64,000 nt of DNA from Lysobacter sp. cf310 (lineage in GTDB: Bacteria > Pseudomonadota > Gammaproteobacteria > Xanthomonadales > Xanthomonadaceae), in NCBI RefSeq assembly GCF_900114355.1, contig NZ_FOSS01000006.1, positions 62,001 through 126,000 on the forward strand. The letters are read 5' to 3'. The notes beneath the pieces were generated by a model, which was not told the origin of the DNA, did not search any database, and saw only the letters and a list, made by a program, of their open reading frames with translations. Made by a program: the position numbers and the translations under genes. The first letter of the stretch is position 1, and each line of letters opens with the position of its first letter. Shown one piece after another: positions 1 through 9,904 of this stretch.

Positions 1-2
1 CG

Positions 3-566
3 CGCGCGCAGATCCTGGTCGGCGTCGCTCTGGCGGCGCTGATGATTGCCACCCGCGGCCAGCACTTCGCCACCATCGACCGCCTGCCCAGCGCGTCGTG
101 GGCGATCTTCTTCCTCGCCGGCGCGCTGTTGCGGCCGATGTGGATGCTGCCGCTGCTGTTCGTGCTGGCCTCGCTGCTGGACATCGTCAGCCTGGCCTCG
201 GGCACGATCGGCGACTGGTGCCTGTCGCCGGCGTACTGGGCGCTGGCGCCGGCCTACGCGACGCTGTGGCTGGCCGGTCATTTCTACGCCCGCATCCACC
301 GCGATCGCTGGACCGCCCTGCCGCGCCTGGCGCTGGTACTGGCGGTGGCCGCGTTCGCGACCTATGTCTTCTCCGGCGGCGGCTTCTACTTCTTCTCCGG
401 CCGCTACCCGGATCCCACGCTGGCCGGCTTCGCCGCGCGCATCGGCCAGTACTATCCGCGTAGCCTCGGCACCCTGGCCGGCTATGTCGGCACCGCGTTC
501 GCGCTGCTGGCGATAGTCCGCGGCATCGGCGCCCTACGTACCGCCCAGCAGGGAGCCCGCGCATGA
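3..566 (+). CDS. BtuM-like membrane protein, probable cobalamin-uptake S component (5' truncated)
   Basis: The frame is open to the left edge of the window, so the true start is missing; 187 codons are visible. The product is hydrophobic, with roughly five or six membrane segments. It ends by overlapping the cobO start (ATGA). Its place at the head of a cobalamin operon and a single cysteine in the motif GDWCLSP fit BtuM, a family of solitary ECF-type S components that bind B12 through a conserved cysteine near residue 80. Here the cysteine is residue 60 from the first visible Met, with at least 13 further codons upstream. Membrane protein is certain; BtuM is my inference from context and the cysteine, not an alignment. 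An unrelated cobalt or corrinoid membrane protein is the alternative. Confidence 0.6.
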   Translation, partial: RAQILVGVALAALMIATRGQHFATIDRLPSASWAIFFLAGALLRPMWMLPLLFVLASLLDIVSLASGTIGDWCLSPAYWALAPAYATLWLAGHFYARIHRDRWTALPRLALVLAVAAFATYVFSGGGFYFFSGRYPDPTLAGFAARIGQYYPRSLGTLAGYVGTAFALLAIVRGIGALRTAQQGARA

Positions 567-1180
567 GCGACACCGTCCCGACCCAGGAAGAACGCCACCG
601 CGAACGCATGCAGCGCAAGAAGGAGCTGGTCGATCGCAAGATCGCCCGCGCCACCATCGAGCGCGGCGTGCTGGTGGTCAACACCGGCAACGGCAAGGGC
701 AAGAGCTCGTCCGGCTTCGGCATGCTCGCGCGCTCGCTGGGCCACGGCTTCCGCTGCGGCGTGGTGCAGTTCATCAAGGGCAGCTTCTCGACCGGCGAGG
801 AAGCCTTCTTCCGCCGCTTCGAGGGCGACCAGCTCGCCTACCACGTGATGGGCGAGGGCTTCACCTGGGAAACCCAGGACAAGGCGCGCGACATCGCGGC
901 CGCGCAGGCGGCCTGGGCCAAGGCCGCGCAGATGCTGGCCGACGAATCCTGCGACTTCGTGCTGTTGGACGAGCTCAACATCGCGCTCGCGCATCGCTAT
1001 GTCGAACTCGACGCCGTGCTGGCCGCGGTCGCCGCGCGCCCGCCCTTGCAGCACGTGGTCATCACCGGCCGCGGCGCGCCCGACCGCCTGATCGAGGTCG
1101 CCGACACGGTGACCGAGATGCGTGTGGTCAAGCACGCGTTCCAGGCCGGCATCAAGGCCCAGAAAGGCATCGAGCTCTAA
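563..1180 (+). CDS. cobO: Cob(I)yrinic acid a,c-diamide adenosyltransferase
   Basis: Transfers the 5'-deoxyadenosyl group of ATP to the cobalt of cob(I)yrinic acid diamide or other corrinoids (BtuR/CobO/CobA family). The 205-residue length is normal. A P-loop GNGKGKSSS lies at about residues 42-50, and VLLDELNIAL further on matches the family's second ATP-site motif. The ATG overlaps the upstream stop by four bases, and cobB follows three bases after the stop, so it is translated as part of the operon. The start is supported by the overlap and by the charged N-terminal helix typical of the family. Confidence 0.95.
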   Translation: MSDTVPTQEERHRERMQRKKELVDRKIARATIERGVLVVNTGNGKGKSSSGFGMLARSLGHGFRCGVVQFIKGSFSTGEEAFFRRFEGDQLAYHVMGEGFTWETQDKARDIAAAQAAWAKAAQMLADESCDFVLLDELNIALAHRYVELDAVLAAVAARPPLQHVVITGRGAPDRLIEVADTVTEMRVVKHAFQAGIKAQKGIEL

Positions 1181-1183
1181 GCC

Positions 1184-2497
1184 ATGACCGCAACGCACGC
1201 AGCGCAGGCCGTACGCCATTGTCCGGCCCTGCTGGTGTCCGCGCCGGCCTCCGGCCAGGGCAAGACCAGCGTCACCGCCGCGCTCGCGCGCTGGCATAGC
1301 CGTCAGGGCCGCCGGGTGCGGGTGTTCAAGACCGGTCCGGATTTTCTCGATCCGATGGTGCACGAGCGCGCCAGCGGCGCGCCCGCCTATCAGCTCGATC
1401 TGTGGATGTGCGGCGAGGACGAGGTGCGCGCGCGGCTGTACGAAGCCGCGGGCGAGGCCGATCTGATCCTGGTCGAAGGCGTGATGGGCCTGTTCGACGG
1501 CAAACCCTCCAGCGCCGACCTCGCGCTGGCGCTGGGCCTGCCGGTGCTGGCGGTGATCGACGGCTCGGCGATGGCGCAGACCTTCGGCGCGCTAGCCGTG
1601 GGGCTGGCGCGCTACCGCGACGGCCTGCAGGTGCATGGCGTGGCCGCGAACCGCATCGGCAGCGCCTACCACGCGCAGTTGCTGCGCGAGAGCCTGCCGG
1701 CGTCGCTGCATTGGCTGGGCGCCTTGCCGCGCGATCCCGCGCTAGCCCTGCCCGAGCGCCATCTGGGCCTGGTGTCCGCGGGCGAGCTCGGCGATCTGGA
1801 CGCGCGCCTGGATGCGCTGGCCGACGCCTGGGCCACGCATGCCGAGGCCACGCTGCCGCCGCCGGTCGCGTTCGCGCCGGTCGAATCCGCCGCCGTGCCG
1901 GCGCTGCCGTCGGGCTGGCGCGTCGCGGTCGCGCGCGACGCCGCGTTCTGCTTCCTGTATCCGGCCAACCTCGATCTGCTGCATGCGGCCGGCGCGGAGC
2001 TGCGTTACTTCTCGCCGCTGGCCGGCGACAGCCTGCCCGACTGCGATGCGGTCTGGTTGCCCGGCGGTTATCCGGAACTGCATCTGGCGGCGCTGTCGGG
2101 CAACCGGGCCCTGCGACGCGACTTGCACGCCCACCGCGATGCCAGCAAACCCCTGCTGGCCGAATGCGGCGGGCTGCTGTACCTGCTCGACGCGCTGACC
2201 GATAAGGACGGCGAGCGCCAGGCCATGGCCGGCCTGCTCGCGGGCAGCGCCGCCCTGCAGCCGCGACTGGCCGGCCTGGGCATGCAATCGGTGAGCCTGC
2301 CGGAAGGCGAGCTGCGCGGTCATACCTTCCACTACGCGCGCGCCGAGATCGCCGCCGAGCCGATCGCGCACGCGGTCAATCCCAATGGCGGGCCCAGCCG
2401 CGAGGCGGTGTACCGCGACCGCCGCATGAGCGCGAGCTTCGTGCATTTCTACTTCCCGTCGAATCCGACGGCGGCGCTGCGCCTGCTGCAGCCGTGA
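1184..2497 (+). CDS. cobB: Cobyrinic acid a,c-diamide synthase
   Basis: ATP-dependent amidation of the a and c side chains of the corrin, using glutamine (CobB/CbiA family). The 437-residue protein has an N-terminal dethiobiotin-synthetase-like ATPase with a P-loop around residues 20-29 (ASGQGKTSV). The C-terminal type-1 glutamine amidotransferase domain has the nucleophile Cys328 in the motif AECGGL and a distal HFYFPSNP motif. Its stop overlaps the GTG start of cobD. Whether the free substrate is cobyrinic acid or its hydrogenobyrinic form cannot be told from the sequence; no aerobic-pathway ring genes are in the window. Confidence 0.95.
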   Translation: MTATHAAQAVRHCPALLVSAPASGQGKTSVTAALARWHSRQGRRVRVFKTGPDFLDPMVHERASGAPAYQLDLWMCGEDEVRARLYEAAGEADLILVEGVMGLFDGKPSSADLALALGLPVLAVIDGSAMAQTFGALAVGLARYRDGLQVHGVAANRIGSAYHAQLLRESLPASLHWLGALPRDPALALPERHLGLVSAGELGDLDARLDALADAWATHAEATLPPPVAFAPVESAAVPALPSGWRVAVARDAAFCFLYPANLDLLHAAGAELRYFSPLAGDSLPDCDAVWLPGGYPELHLAALSGNRALRRDLHAHRDASKPLLAECGGLLYLLDALTDKDGERQAMAGLLAGSAALQPRLAGLGMQSVSLPEGELRGHTFHYARAEIAAEPIAHAVNPNGGPSREAVYRDRRMSASFVHFYFPSNPTAALRLLQP

Positions 2498-3432
2498 GCG
2501 CCGTGCTCGCCGTCGCCGCGATGTGGGCCGCGCTGCTGCTGGATCGCGTGCTGGGCGAACCGCGGCGCGCGCATCCGCTGGTCGGCTACGGGCGCCTCGC
2601 GCAGGCGATCGAACGCGCGCTGTATCGCGACAGCCGCGCGCGCGGCGTCATGGCCTGGCTACTGGCGGTGTTGCCGCTGACCCTGTGCGCCGCGGCGTTG
2701 CAATGGGCGACGCTGCGGGTCTCGCCGTGGCTGGCGGCGCTCTACTCGGCCGGCGTGCTGTACCTGTGCGTGGGGCTGCGCAGCCTGGACGAGCACGCCG
2801 CACCGGTGGCGCGAGCGCTGCGTGCCCAGGACCTGGCGGCCGCGCGCGCCGCGGTCGGACGCATCGTCAGCCGCGATACCCAGGCCCTGGATGCCGAACG
2901 CGTGGCCGCGGCGGCGACCGAGTCGGTGCTGGAAAACGGCAACGACGCAGTGTTCGGCGCACTGTTCTGGTTCGCGTTACTGGGCCCGGCCGGCGCGGTG
3001 CTGTACCGGCTGGCCAATACCCTGGACGCGATGTGGGGCTACCGCACCGCGCGCTACGAACGCTACGGCTGGGCCGCCGCGCGCAGCGACGACGCGCTCA
3101 ACTATCTGCCCGCGCGCCTGACCGCGCTGACCTACGCCGCGCTCGGCAACGCCGGCGCGGCGCTGCGCTGCTGGCGCAGCCAGGCGCCGGCCTGGGACAG
3201 CCCCAACGCCGGCCCGGTGATGGCGGCCGGCGCGGGCGCGCTGCGCGTGCGCCTGGGCGGCGCGGCGCCGTATCACGGCGTCTGGGAGTCGCGCCCGCTG
3301 CTGGGCGAGGGCGACGCGCCCGACGCCGCGGCGATCGTGCGCGCGCAGTCGCTGGTACGGCGCGGCGCGCTGTTGTGGCTGTGCGTACTCACTCTGATCG
3401 CGGCGGTGGCGACGTATGTCTTCAACTACTGA
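2494..3432 (+). CDS. cobD: Adenosylcobinamide-phosphate synthase (cobinamide synthase)
   Basis: Integral membrane enzyme (CobD/CbiB) that attaches (R)-1-aminopropan-2-ol phosphate, or the free amino alcohol, to adenosylcobyric acid. The 312-residue, multi-spanning protein has the family hallmarks [18 protein letters not shown] at the N-terminus, [19 protein letters not shown] in the middle and [11 protein letters not shown]-like residues near 240. It starts with GTG inside the cobB stop (GTGA), so translation is coupled. A 35-base gap with a GGAG ribosome site separates it from cobC. Confidence 0.95.
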   Translation: MSAVLAVAAMWAALLLDRVLGEPRRAHPLVGYGRLAQAIERALYRDSRARGVMAWLLAVLPLTLCAAALQWATLRVSPWLAALYSAGVLYLCVGLRSLDEHAAPVARALRAQDLAAARAAVGRIVSRDTQALDAERVAAAATESVLENGNDAVFGALFWFALLGPAGAVLYRLANTLDAMWGYRTARYERYGWAAARSDDALNYLPARLTALTYAALGNAGAALRCWRSQAPAWDSPNAGPVMAAGAGALRVRLGGAAPYHGVWESRPLLGEGDAPDAAAIVRAQSLVRRGALLWLCVLTLIAAVATYVFNY

Positions 3433-3467
3433 TCGCGTGCCCGCACCGCCATCCGGAGCCTCCACCC

Positions 3468-4466
3468 ATGCTTGAGCACGGCGGTCGTCTACTGCGCGCC
3501 GCGCAGCGCTACGGCATCGCGCCCGCGGACTGGCTGGACCTGTCCACCGGCATCAACCCCGAGGCTTGGCCGGTGCCGGCGATCCCCGCGCGCGCCTGGC
3601 ATCGCCTGCCCGAGGACGAGGACGGCCTGCACGCGGCCGCGCGCGAATACTACGGCGCGCCGGAGGTGCTGGCCGTGGCCGGTTCGCAGGCCGCGATCCA
3701 GGCCTTGCCGCGCTTGCGCGCGCAGGCCCGAGTCGGCGTGCTCGCACCCGGCTACGCCGAGCACGCGCATGCCTGGCGCCAGGCCGGGCATGCGGTCGAG
3801 CTGTGCGAGTCGGAGCGCTTGCTCGCGCAGAGCGAACGCTACGACGTCGTGGTCCTGATCCATCCCAACAATCCCGGCGGCGAGCGCTACGAGCGCGCGA
3901 CCCTGCTGGACCTGCACGCGCGACTGGCCGCGCGCGGCGGTTGGCTGTTGATCGACGAGGCCTTCATCGACGCCACGCCGGAACGCAGCCTCTGCGCCGA
4001 TAGCGCGCGCAGCGGGCTGATCGTGCTGCGCTCGATCGGCAAGTTCTTCGGCCTGGCCGGCGCGCGCGCCGGCTTCGTCTGCGCCGCACCGCCGCTGCTG
4101 GCCGCGTTGCGCGAACGTTTGGGCCCGTGGACGCTGAGCGGTCCCAGCCGGCATGCGGTGCAGCTGGCGCTGGCCGACCGCGACTGGCAGGCGCGCATGC
4201 GCGGTCGCCTGCTGGCGCAGGGCGAGCGTCTGGGCGCCGTGCTGCGCGCGCGCGGTTTCGCGCCCGACGCCGGTTGCGCCTACTTCCAGTGGCGGCGTTG
4301 CGAGGATGCCGTCGAGCTGCACGAGGCGCTGGCGCGGCGCGGCATCCTCACCCGTTTGTTCGAGACGCCGGCCAGTTTGCGCTTCGGCCTGCCCGGCGAC
4401 GACGCGGCCTACGCGCGCCTGGACGCGGCCCTGGCCGAGATCGCCGCCGCGCGGAGCGCCGCATGA
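3468..4466 (+). CDS. cobC: L-threonine-O-3-phosphate decarboxylase, PLP-dependent
   Basis: Class I/II aminotransferase-fold enzyme that makes (R)-1-aminopropan-2-ol phosphate, the linker that CobD adds. 332 residues. The PLP lysine is expected at Lys192 in [18 protein letters not shown] earlier in the chain is the typical cofactor-phosphate and substrate region, and LDLSTGINP at the N-terminus is characteristic of CobC. The frame is open further upstream through cobD, but I chose the ATG at 3468 because a GGAG site sits 10 bases before it and the N-terminus then matches the family. It ends in an ATGA overlap with cobQ. A histidinol-phosphate aminotransferase is excluded by context. Confidence 0.9.
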   Translation: MLEHGGRLLRAAQRYGIAPADWLDLSTGINPEAWPVPAIPARAWHRLPEDEDGLHAAAREYYGAPEVLAVAGSQAAIQALPRLRAQARVGVLAPGYAEHAHAWRQAGHAVELCESERLLAQSERYDVVVLIHPNNPGGERYERATLLDLHARLAARGGWLLIDEAFIDATPERSLCADSARSGLIVLRSIGKFFGLAGARAGFVCAAPPLLAALRERLGPWTLSGPSRHAVQLALADRDWQARMRGRLLAQGERLGAVLRARGFAPDAGCAYFQWRRCEDAVELHEALARRGILTRLFETPASLRFGLPGDDAAYARLDAALAEIAAARSAA

Positions 4467-5953
4467 GCGCGTGCGTGCTGATGGTGCAGGGCTGCACCTC
4501 CGACGCCGGCAAGAGCGCGCTGGTCACCGCGCTTTGTCGCTGGCTGCAACGCCGCGGCGTACGCGTGGCCCCGTTCAAGCCGCAGAACATGGCCCTGAAT
4601 TCGGCGGTGACCGCCGACGGCGGCGAGATCGGCCGCGCCCAGGCGGTGCAGGCGCAGGCCGCCGGACTGCCGCTGCACACCGATTTCAATCCGGTGTTGC
4701 TCAAGCCCAACAGCGACACCGGCGCGCAGGTGATCCTGCACGGGCGCGCGGTCGCCAACATGGACGCGCGCGGCTACCACGACTACAAGCGCGTCGCGAT
4801 GCAGGCGGTGCTGGCCTCGCACGCGCGCCTGGTCGCCGGCTACGACGCGGTGATCGTGGAAGGCGCGGGCAGCCCGGCCGAGATCAACCTGCGCGCGGGC
4901 GATGTCGCCAACATGGGCTATGCCGAGGCGGTCGACTGCCCGGTGCTGCTGATCGCCGACATCGATCGCGGCGGCGTGTTCGCTCATCTGGTCGGCACCC
5001 TGGCTCTGCTGTCCGAGAGCGAACGCGCGCGCGTGGCCGGCTTCGTGATCAACCGCTTCCGCGGCGATATCGCCTTGTTGCAGCCCGGATTGGACTGGTT
5101 GGAGCGCGAGACCGGCAAGCCGGTGTTGGGCGTGCTGCCCTATCTGCAGGGCCTGCACCTGGATGCCGAGGATGCGCTGCCGCGCGCACGCGAGCGCAAG
5201 GCCGGGGCCGCGCTGCGGGTGGCGGTGCCGGCGCTGCCGCGGATCAGCAACCACACCGATTTCGATCCGCTGCGCGCGCATCCGCAGGTCGAGTTGCATT
5301 ACGTCGGACCCGGCGAAACGCCGCCGGCCTGCGACCTGATCGTGCTGCCGGGCTCCAAGTCCACGCGCGCCGATCTGGCCTGGCTGCGCGCGAACGGCTG
5401 GGAGCAGGCGATCGCGCGCCATCTGCGTTACGGCGGCAAGCTGGTCGGCATCTGCGGCGGCCTGCAGATGCTGGGTCGCGCGGTGCACGATCCGCTCGGC
5501 ATCGAGGGCGCGCCCGGCTCCAGCGCCGGCCTGGGCTGGCTGGATCTGGAAACCACGCTGGAGCCCGACAAGCAGCTGCGCAACGTCGTCGGCCGGCTGG
5601 CGCTGGACGATGCACCGGTGCGCGGCTACGAGATCCATTGCGGACTCAGCCAGGGCCCGGCGCTGACGCGCGCCAGCGCGCACCTGGACGACGGCCGCAG
5701 CGACGGCGCCCGCTCCGAGGACGGCCAGGTGTTCGCGACGTATCTGCACGGGCTGTTCGACGAACCCGCCGCATTGACCGCCTTGCTGCGCTGGGCCGGA
5801 CTGGACGAGGTCGAGCGCGTGGACATGCACTCCTTGCGCGAAGCCGGCATCGACAGACTGGCCGATGCGGTCGAAACCCACTTGGATACCGCCCGCTTGG
5901 CCGCGCTGCTCGGCCTGCCGGCCACGACCGGAGCCGCGCCATGCGCACCCTGA
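4463..5953 (+). CDS. cobQ: Cobyric acid synthase (glutamine-hydrolysing)
   Basis: Amidates the b, d, e and g side chains of adenosylcobyrinic acid a,c-diamide (CobQ/CbiP). 496 residues, close to the usual length. The N-terminal P-loop-like ATPase domain starts [13 protein letters not shown], followed by KPQNMALNS. The C-terminal glutamine amidotransferase has Cys331 in GICGGLQ and a late YLHGLFD motif that carries the catalytic histidine. The ATG overlaps the cobC stop by four bases, and its last 13 bases overlap the start of cobU, so translation is coupled on both sides. Confidence 0.95.
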   Translation: MSACVLMVQGCTSDAGKSALVTALCRWLQRRGVRVAPFKPQNMALNSAVTADGGEIGRAQAVQAQAAGLPLHTDFNPVLLKPNSDTGAQVILHGRAVANMDARGYHDYKRVAMQAVLASHARLVAGYDAVIVEGAGSPAEINLRAGDVANMGYAEAVDCPVLLIADIDRGGVFAHLVGTLALLSESERARVAGFVINRFRGDIALLQPGLDWLERETGKPVLGVLPYLQGLHLDAEDALPRARERKAGAALRVAVPALPRISNHTDFDPLRAHPQVELHYVGPGETPPACDLIVLPGSKSTRADLAWLRANGWEQAIARHLRYGGKLVGICGGLQMLGRAVHDPLGIEGAPGSSAGLGWLDLETTLEPDKQLRNVVGRLALDDAPVRGYEIHCGLSQGPALTRASAHLDDGRSDGARSEDGQVFATYLHGLFDEPAALTALLRWAGLDEVERVDMHSLREAGIDRLADAVETHLDTARLAALLGLPATTGAAPCAP

Positions 5954-6462
5954 TCCTCGGCGGCGCGCGCTCGGGCAAGAGCGCCCTGGCCGAGCGCCTG
6001 GCCGCACGCAGCGCCGACGTGGTCTACATCGCGACCGCGCAGGCGCGCGACGGCGAGATGGCTGCGCGCGTCGCCCATCATCGCCAGCGTCGCCCCGCGC
6101 AATGGTGCACCCTCGAAGAACCGCTGGCGCTGGCCGCCGCGTTGCGCGAGCACGCGCGCGAAGGCCGTTGCGTGCTGGTCGACTGCCTGACCCTGTGGCT
6201 CAGCAATCTGCTGGACGAAGCGCAGGCCGCGGATCGCTACGAACGCGAGCGCGAGGCGCTGCTGCAGAGCCTGCCCAGCCTGCCGGGCGAGATCGTGCTG
6301 GTCAGCAACGAGGTCGGCCTGGGCGTGGTGCCGCTGGGCGAGCTCACGCGCCGCTTCGTCGACGAAGCCGGCCGCCTGCATCAACACCTGGGCACGCGCT
6401 GCGAGCGCGTGCTGTTCGTCGCCGCGGGTCTGCCGCTGGCGCTCAAAGGAGATCTGCCTTGA
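5941..6462 (+). CDS. cobU: Adenosylcobinamide kinase / adenosylcobinamide-phosphate guanylyltransferase
   Basis: Bifunctional CobU/CobP enzyme of the nucleotide-loop pathway: phosphorylates adenosylcobinamide, then transfers GMP to give adenosylcobinamide-GDP. 173 residues. The P-loop GGARSGKS is at residues 7-14. A histidine pair at 46-47 includes the residue expected to carry GMP, and [13 protein letters not shown] is the family's Walker B region. It starts inside the 3' end of cobQ and its stop is overlapped by the TTG start of cobT. Confidence 0.95.
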   Translation: MRTLILGGARSGKSALAERLAARSADVVYIATAQARDGEMAARVAHHRQRRPAQWCTLEEPLALAAALREHAREGRCVLVDCLTLWLSNLLDEAQAADRYEREREALLQSLPSLPGEIVLVSNEVGLGVVPLGELTRRFVDEAGRLHQHLGTRCERVLFVAAGLPLALKGDLP

Positions 6463-7532
6463 ACGATATCGCTACCCCGTCGCCGTCGCGCGACTGGACC
6501 CTGGACGCCTGCGCCGTCGCCGATCCGGACTGCGCAGCGCAGGCCCTGGCGCGCCAGGCCCAGCTGACCAAGCCGCCGGGTTCGCTGGGCGCGCTGGAAG
6601 CGCTGGCGGTGCGGCTGGCGGCCTTGCAGCATCGCCCGCATCCGCGCGTGGAGCGGGTCTGGATCAGCGTGTTCGCGGCCGACCACGGCGTCGCCGCCGA
6701 GGGCGTGTCGGCGTTTCCGCAGGCGGTGACCGGCGAGATGGTGCGCAACTTCGCCGGCGGCGGCGCCGCCATCAGCGTGCTCGCGCGCGCCCTGGGCGCA
6801 ACCCTGGACGTGGTCAACCTGGGCACGGTCAACGACCCGGGCGAGATCGCCGGGGTGCGGCGCGCGATCGTCGCCGCCAGCAGCGCGAATTTCTGCGAGC
6901 GGGCGGCGATGAGCGAGGCGCAGCTGCAGGCGGCCTTGGACGCGGGCGCCGACAGCCTGCGCCTGGCGCGCGCGGACGGCGCGCAGCTCTACATCGGCGG
7001 CGAGATGGGCATCGCCAACACCACCGCCGCGACCGCGCTGGCCTGCGCCTTGCTCGGGCGCGCGCCCGGCGAACTCGCCGGCGCCGGCACCGGCCTGGAT
7101 GCCGCCGGGATCGCGCACAAGGTCGCGGTGATCGAGCGCGCTTTGGCCCTGCATGCCGGCGCGCACGATGCGCGCGAGCAGGTGCGGCGTCTGGGCGGTT
7201 TCGAGATCGCGGCCCTGAGCGGCGCCTTCATCGCCGCCGCCCAGGCCGGCGTGCCGGTGCTGGTGGACGGCTATATCGCGACCGTGGCCGCGCTGGCCGC
7301 GACCCGGCTCAATCCCGGCGTGCGCGAGTGGCTGCTGTTCGCGCACCGCTCGAACGAGCGCGGACACGGCCTGTTGTTGCAGGCGCTGGACGCGCAGCCG
7401 CTGCTGGACCTGGGCATGCGCCTGGGCGAAGCCAGCGGCGCGGCGGTGGCGGTGCCCTTGCTGCGCCTGGCTTGCGCGCTGCACGAAGGCATGGCCACCT
7501 TCGCCCAGGCCGGCGTGTCGGAACGCGCATGA
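6459..7532 (+). CDS. cobT: Nicotinate-nucleotide--dimethylbenzimidazole phosphoribosyltransferase
   Basis: Makes alpha-ribazole phosphate, the lower-ligand nucleotide, from NaMN and 5,6-dimethylbenzimidazole. 357 residues, as usual. [10 protein letters not shown] near the N-terminus, [13 protein letters not shown], and [10 protein letters not shown] are all diagnostic. The start is an uncommon TTG that overlaps the cobU stop (TTGA); a strong AAAGGAG ribosome site seven to twelve bases before it decides this start over the next in-frame options. Its end overlaps the phosphatase start by four bases. Confidence 0.93.
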   Translation: MNDIATPSPSRDWTLDACAVADPDCAAQALARQAQLTKPPGSLGALEALAVRLAALQHRPHPRVERVWISVFAADHGVAAEGVSAFPQAVTGEMVRNFAGGGAAISVLARALGATLDVVNLGTVNDPGEIAGVRRAIVAASSANFCERAAMSEAQLQAALDAGADSLRLARADGAQLYIGGEMGIANTTAATALACALLGRAPGELAGAGTGLDAAGIAHKVAVIERALALHAGAHDAREQVRRLGGFEIAALSGAFIAAAQAGVPVLVDGYIATVAALAATRLNPGVREWLLFAHRSNERGHGLLLQALDAQPLLDLGMRLGEASGAAVAVPLLRLACALHEGMATFAQAGVSERA

Positions 7533-8098
7533 GCGCGACCGCGATCGAGCTGCTGCGTCACGGCGACACCGGCCAGCGCAGCTACCGCGGGCGGCTCGAC
7601 GATCCGTTGTTGGAGCTGGGCTGGACGCAACTGCGTGCGGCCGTGGTCGGCCGCGACTGGGACGCGATCGTGTCGTCGCCCTTGCGGCGCTGCGCCGAGT
7701 TCGCGCGCGAGCTCGCCCAGGTGCGCGCACTGCCGCTGCGCCTGGACGCGCGCCTGGCCGAGTACGACTTCGGCGATTGGCAGGGCGTGCCCATCGAAAC
7801 CCTGGCGACCGAGCAGGGCGAGGCCCTGGGACGCTTCTGGGCGGACCCGGTCGCGCATCCGCCGCCGGGCGCCGAACCCTTCGCGGCCTTCCAGTCGCGT
7901 CTGGTCGCGGCTCTGGACGAGGCCGCAGCGGCCTGGCCTGCGCGGCGCGTGCTGGTGGTGACCCACGGCGGCGCGATCCGTCTGCTGCGTTGCGTGCACG
8001 AAGGTCGCGGCTTCGGCGACATGGCCGGCATCGACGTCGCGCACGCGTCCTTGCATGCGCTGCAATGGAGCGGCGCGCACCGCGCCGGGTCGGCCTGA
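7529..8098 (+). CDS. Histidine phosphatase, probable alpha-ribazole-5'-phosphate phosphatase
   Basis: 189-residue protein of the histidine-phosphatase (phosphoglycerate-mutase-like) superfamily. The phospho-accepting histidine is His11 in LLRHGDT, and the second catalytic histidine is in VVTHGGAIR near the C-terminus. In this operon position it most likely dephosphorylates alpha-ribazole phosphate or adenosylcobalamin phosphate (the enterobacterial CobC). I leave the symbol empty because the name CobC is also used for the decarboxylase at 3468-4466. The stop TGA shares one base with the cobS start. Confidence 0.85.
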   Translation: MSATAIELLRHGDTGQRSYRGRLDDPLLELGWTQLRAAVVGRDWDAIVSSPLRRCAEFARELAQVRALPLRLDARLAEYDFGDWQGVPIETLATEQGEALGRFWADPVAHPPPGAEPFAAFQSRLVAALDEAAAAWPARRVLVVTHGGAIRLLRCVHEGRGFGDMAGIDVAHASLHALQWSGAHRAGSA

Positions 8099-8838
8099 TG
8101 CGCGCCTGGCTGCACGCGATCGGTTTCCTGACCCGACTGCCGGTGCCGGCCTCGGTGTTCGAGGATGCGCGTGCGAGTTCGCGTTCGCTGATCTGGTATC
8201 CCTGGGTCGGCGCGATCGTCGGCGGCTTGCAGTGTCTGCTCGCCTGGGCCTTGCAGTCGGCGCCGCCGTTGCTGGCGGCGGCGTTGCTGCTGCTGGTTTG
8301 GGTACTGCTGACCGGCGCGCTGCATCTGGACGGCCTGGCCGACAGCGCCGACGCCTGGATCGGCGGCATGGGCGCGAGCGCGGCCGAACGCCGCGAACGC
8401 ACCCTGACCATCATGAAGGACCCGCGCAGCGGCCCCGCCGGCGTGGTCGCGCTGGTGCTGGTGCTGCTGCTGAAGTTCGCCGCGCTCGCCAGCCTGCCCG
8501 CGCCGGCCTGGGCGGCCCTGTTGCTGGCGCCGGTGCTGGCGCGCGCGGCGCTGACGCTCGCGTTCGTGAGCACGCCGTACGCGCGCAGCGGCGGGATCGG
8601 CAGCGCACTGGTCGATGCGCCGCGCGCCGCGGCGGTCGCCAGTCTGCTGCTCAGCGCCGCGGCCTGCGCGCTGGCGGGTTGGCGCGGCGCGCTGGCGCTG
8701 GCGGTGTCCGCGGCGAGCTTCTGGCTGTGGCGCCGCGCCTGCCTGCGTCGCCTGCAAGGCATGACCGGCGATACCTGCGGCGCCCTGGCCGAAGCCATCG
8801 AGGCCGTGGTGCTGGTGAGCCTGGCGCTGTCGTACTGA
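8098..8838 (+). CDS. cobS: Adenosylcobinamide-GDP ribazoletransferase (cobalamin synthase)
   Basis: Membrane enzyme joining adenosylcobinamide-GDP with alpha-ribazole or its phosphate, the last assembly step. 246 residues, mostly hydrophobic. The conserved metal-binding stretch LHLDGLADSADAW is at about residues 78-90, followed by the family's KDPRSGPAGV. TGATG overlap with the preceding phosphatase. It is the last gene of the operon; the next gene starts about 100 bases on and is unrelated. Confidence 0.95.
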   Translation: MRAWLHAIGFLTRLPVPASVFEDARASSRSLIWYPWVGAIVGGLQCLLAWALQSAPPLLAAALLLLVWVLLTGALHLDGLADSADAWIGGMGASAAERRERTLTIMKDPRSGPAGVVALVLVLLLKFAALASLPAPAWAALLLAPVLARAALTLAFVSTPYARSGGIGSALVDAPRAAAVASLLLSAAACALAGWRGALALAVSAASFWLWRRACLRRLQGMTGDTCGALAEAIEAVVLVSLALSY

Positions 8839-8943
8839 GATCGCCCGACACGAACCGGGCCGCGCGAGAGCGCAAGATAGGAACCGCCGCCGGCGCGGGC
8901 GGCCGCCATGCTGGCGACCGACTCCCGACCCAGGTGCACGCCG

Positions 8944-9897
8944 ATGGCCGCCGACTCCGATGCCCCGCGTTCCGAACCCCAGGCCACGCGCAGGGCCGAT
9001 CCGCAGCGCGTAGACACCCGCGACGGCTATCGGCGCCGCATCGAGCGCGCGGTCGCGCTGATCGAGCACGCGATCGCGCAGGGCGAGGATCCGCCGGAAC
9101 TCGCGCGCCTGGCCGAAGCCGCGGCGTTCTCGCCCTTTCATTTCCATCGCGTCTACCGCGCCATGACCGGCGAGACCAGCGGCCAGACCGTCGCGCGCCT
9201 GCGCCTGCTGCAGAGCCTGCGCCTGCTCGCGGGCGAGGGCCGCAGCATCACCGACACCGCGCTCGCGGTCGGCTACCAGACCCCGCAGGCCTTCAGCCGC
9301 GCGTTCCGCCAGGGCATCGGCGGCACGCCCAGCGAGCTGCGCGCCGAGCCCGAACGCCTGCGTCGCGAGATCGCGCGCCTGGCGCGGCCGCCCGGCGCCG
9401 CGGCCGCGGCCGCGCCGCTGCGGGTCGAAGTGGTCGAGGTCGATCCCTTCCAGGTGCTGGCCTTGCGCGTGACCGGCGGCTATCCGCAGCAACATCATGG
9501 CTATGAGCGCCTGTTCGGCTGGGCCGCCGAGCACGAACGCATGGAACAGCTCTGTGGCCTGTATGGCGTGCCCTGGGACGACCGCCGCGACGTGACCGAA
9601 GCCGATTGCGCGTTTGACTGCATGATCGCCTTGAGCGCGCCGTTCGAGACCGAAGGCGAGGAGTTCCGGCGCGTGTCCCTGGGCGGCGGGCGCTATGCGC
9701 GCCTGCGTCACGTCGGCCCGTTCGACGGCCTGGAAGCGCTGACCGACGCATTGCTCGCGCAGTGGCTGCCCGACAGCGGCGAACGCCTGCGCGATGCGCC
9801 GCTGCACCACGAGTATCTGGACGATCCCGACGAAACGCCGGCGGCGGCGCTACGCACCGATATCTACCTGCCGCTGGCCGCGAATCCTGCAGCCTGA
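8944..9897 (+). CDS. AraC-family transcriptional regulator with GyrI-like effector domain
   Basis: 317 residues from the ATG at 8944. An N-terminal pair of AraC-type helix-turn-helices (about residues 22-120; AAAFSPFHFHRVYRAMTG and VGYQTPQAFSRAFR) is followed by a short linker and a C-terminal GyrI-like/effector-binding domain (VEVVEVDPFQVLALRVTGGY onward). This order, HTH first and ligand domain last, is typical of Rob/SoxS-like regulators. An in-frame ATG at 8908 would add 12 residues; I prefer 8944 because a weak AGGTG site precedes it and the extension is not conserved in character. Target genes and ligand are unknown; it stands alone on its strand before convergent yceH. Confidence 0.85.
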   Translation: MAADSDAPRSEPQATRRADPQRVDTRDGYRRRIERAVALIEHAIAQGEDPPELARLAEAAAFSPFHFHRVYRAMTGETSGQTVARLRLLQSLRLLAGEGRSITDTALAVGYQTPQAFSRAFRQGIGGTPSELRAEPERLRREIARLARPPGAAAAAAPLRVEVVEVDPFQVLALRVTGGYPQQHHGYERLFGWAAEHERMEQLCGLYGVPWDDRRDVTEADCAFDCMIALSAPFETEGEEFRRVSLGGGRYARLRHVGPFDGLEALTDALLAQWLPDSGERLRDAPLHHEYLDDPDETPAAALRTDIYLPLAANPAA

Positions 9898-9904
9898 GTC
9901 GGGC

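Noticed and set aside
1-562. Cobalamin riboswitch
   Set aside because: Expected upstream of the operon, but the first gene is cut by the window edge, so any riboswitch lies outside.
6381-9017. An 878-codon open frame antisense to cobT, the phosphatase, cobS and part of the AraC gene
   Set aside because: It spans several well-supported genes on the other strand, has the composition of an antisense shadow, and matches no family I know.
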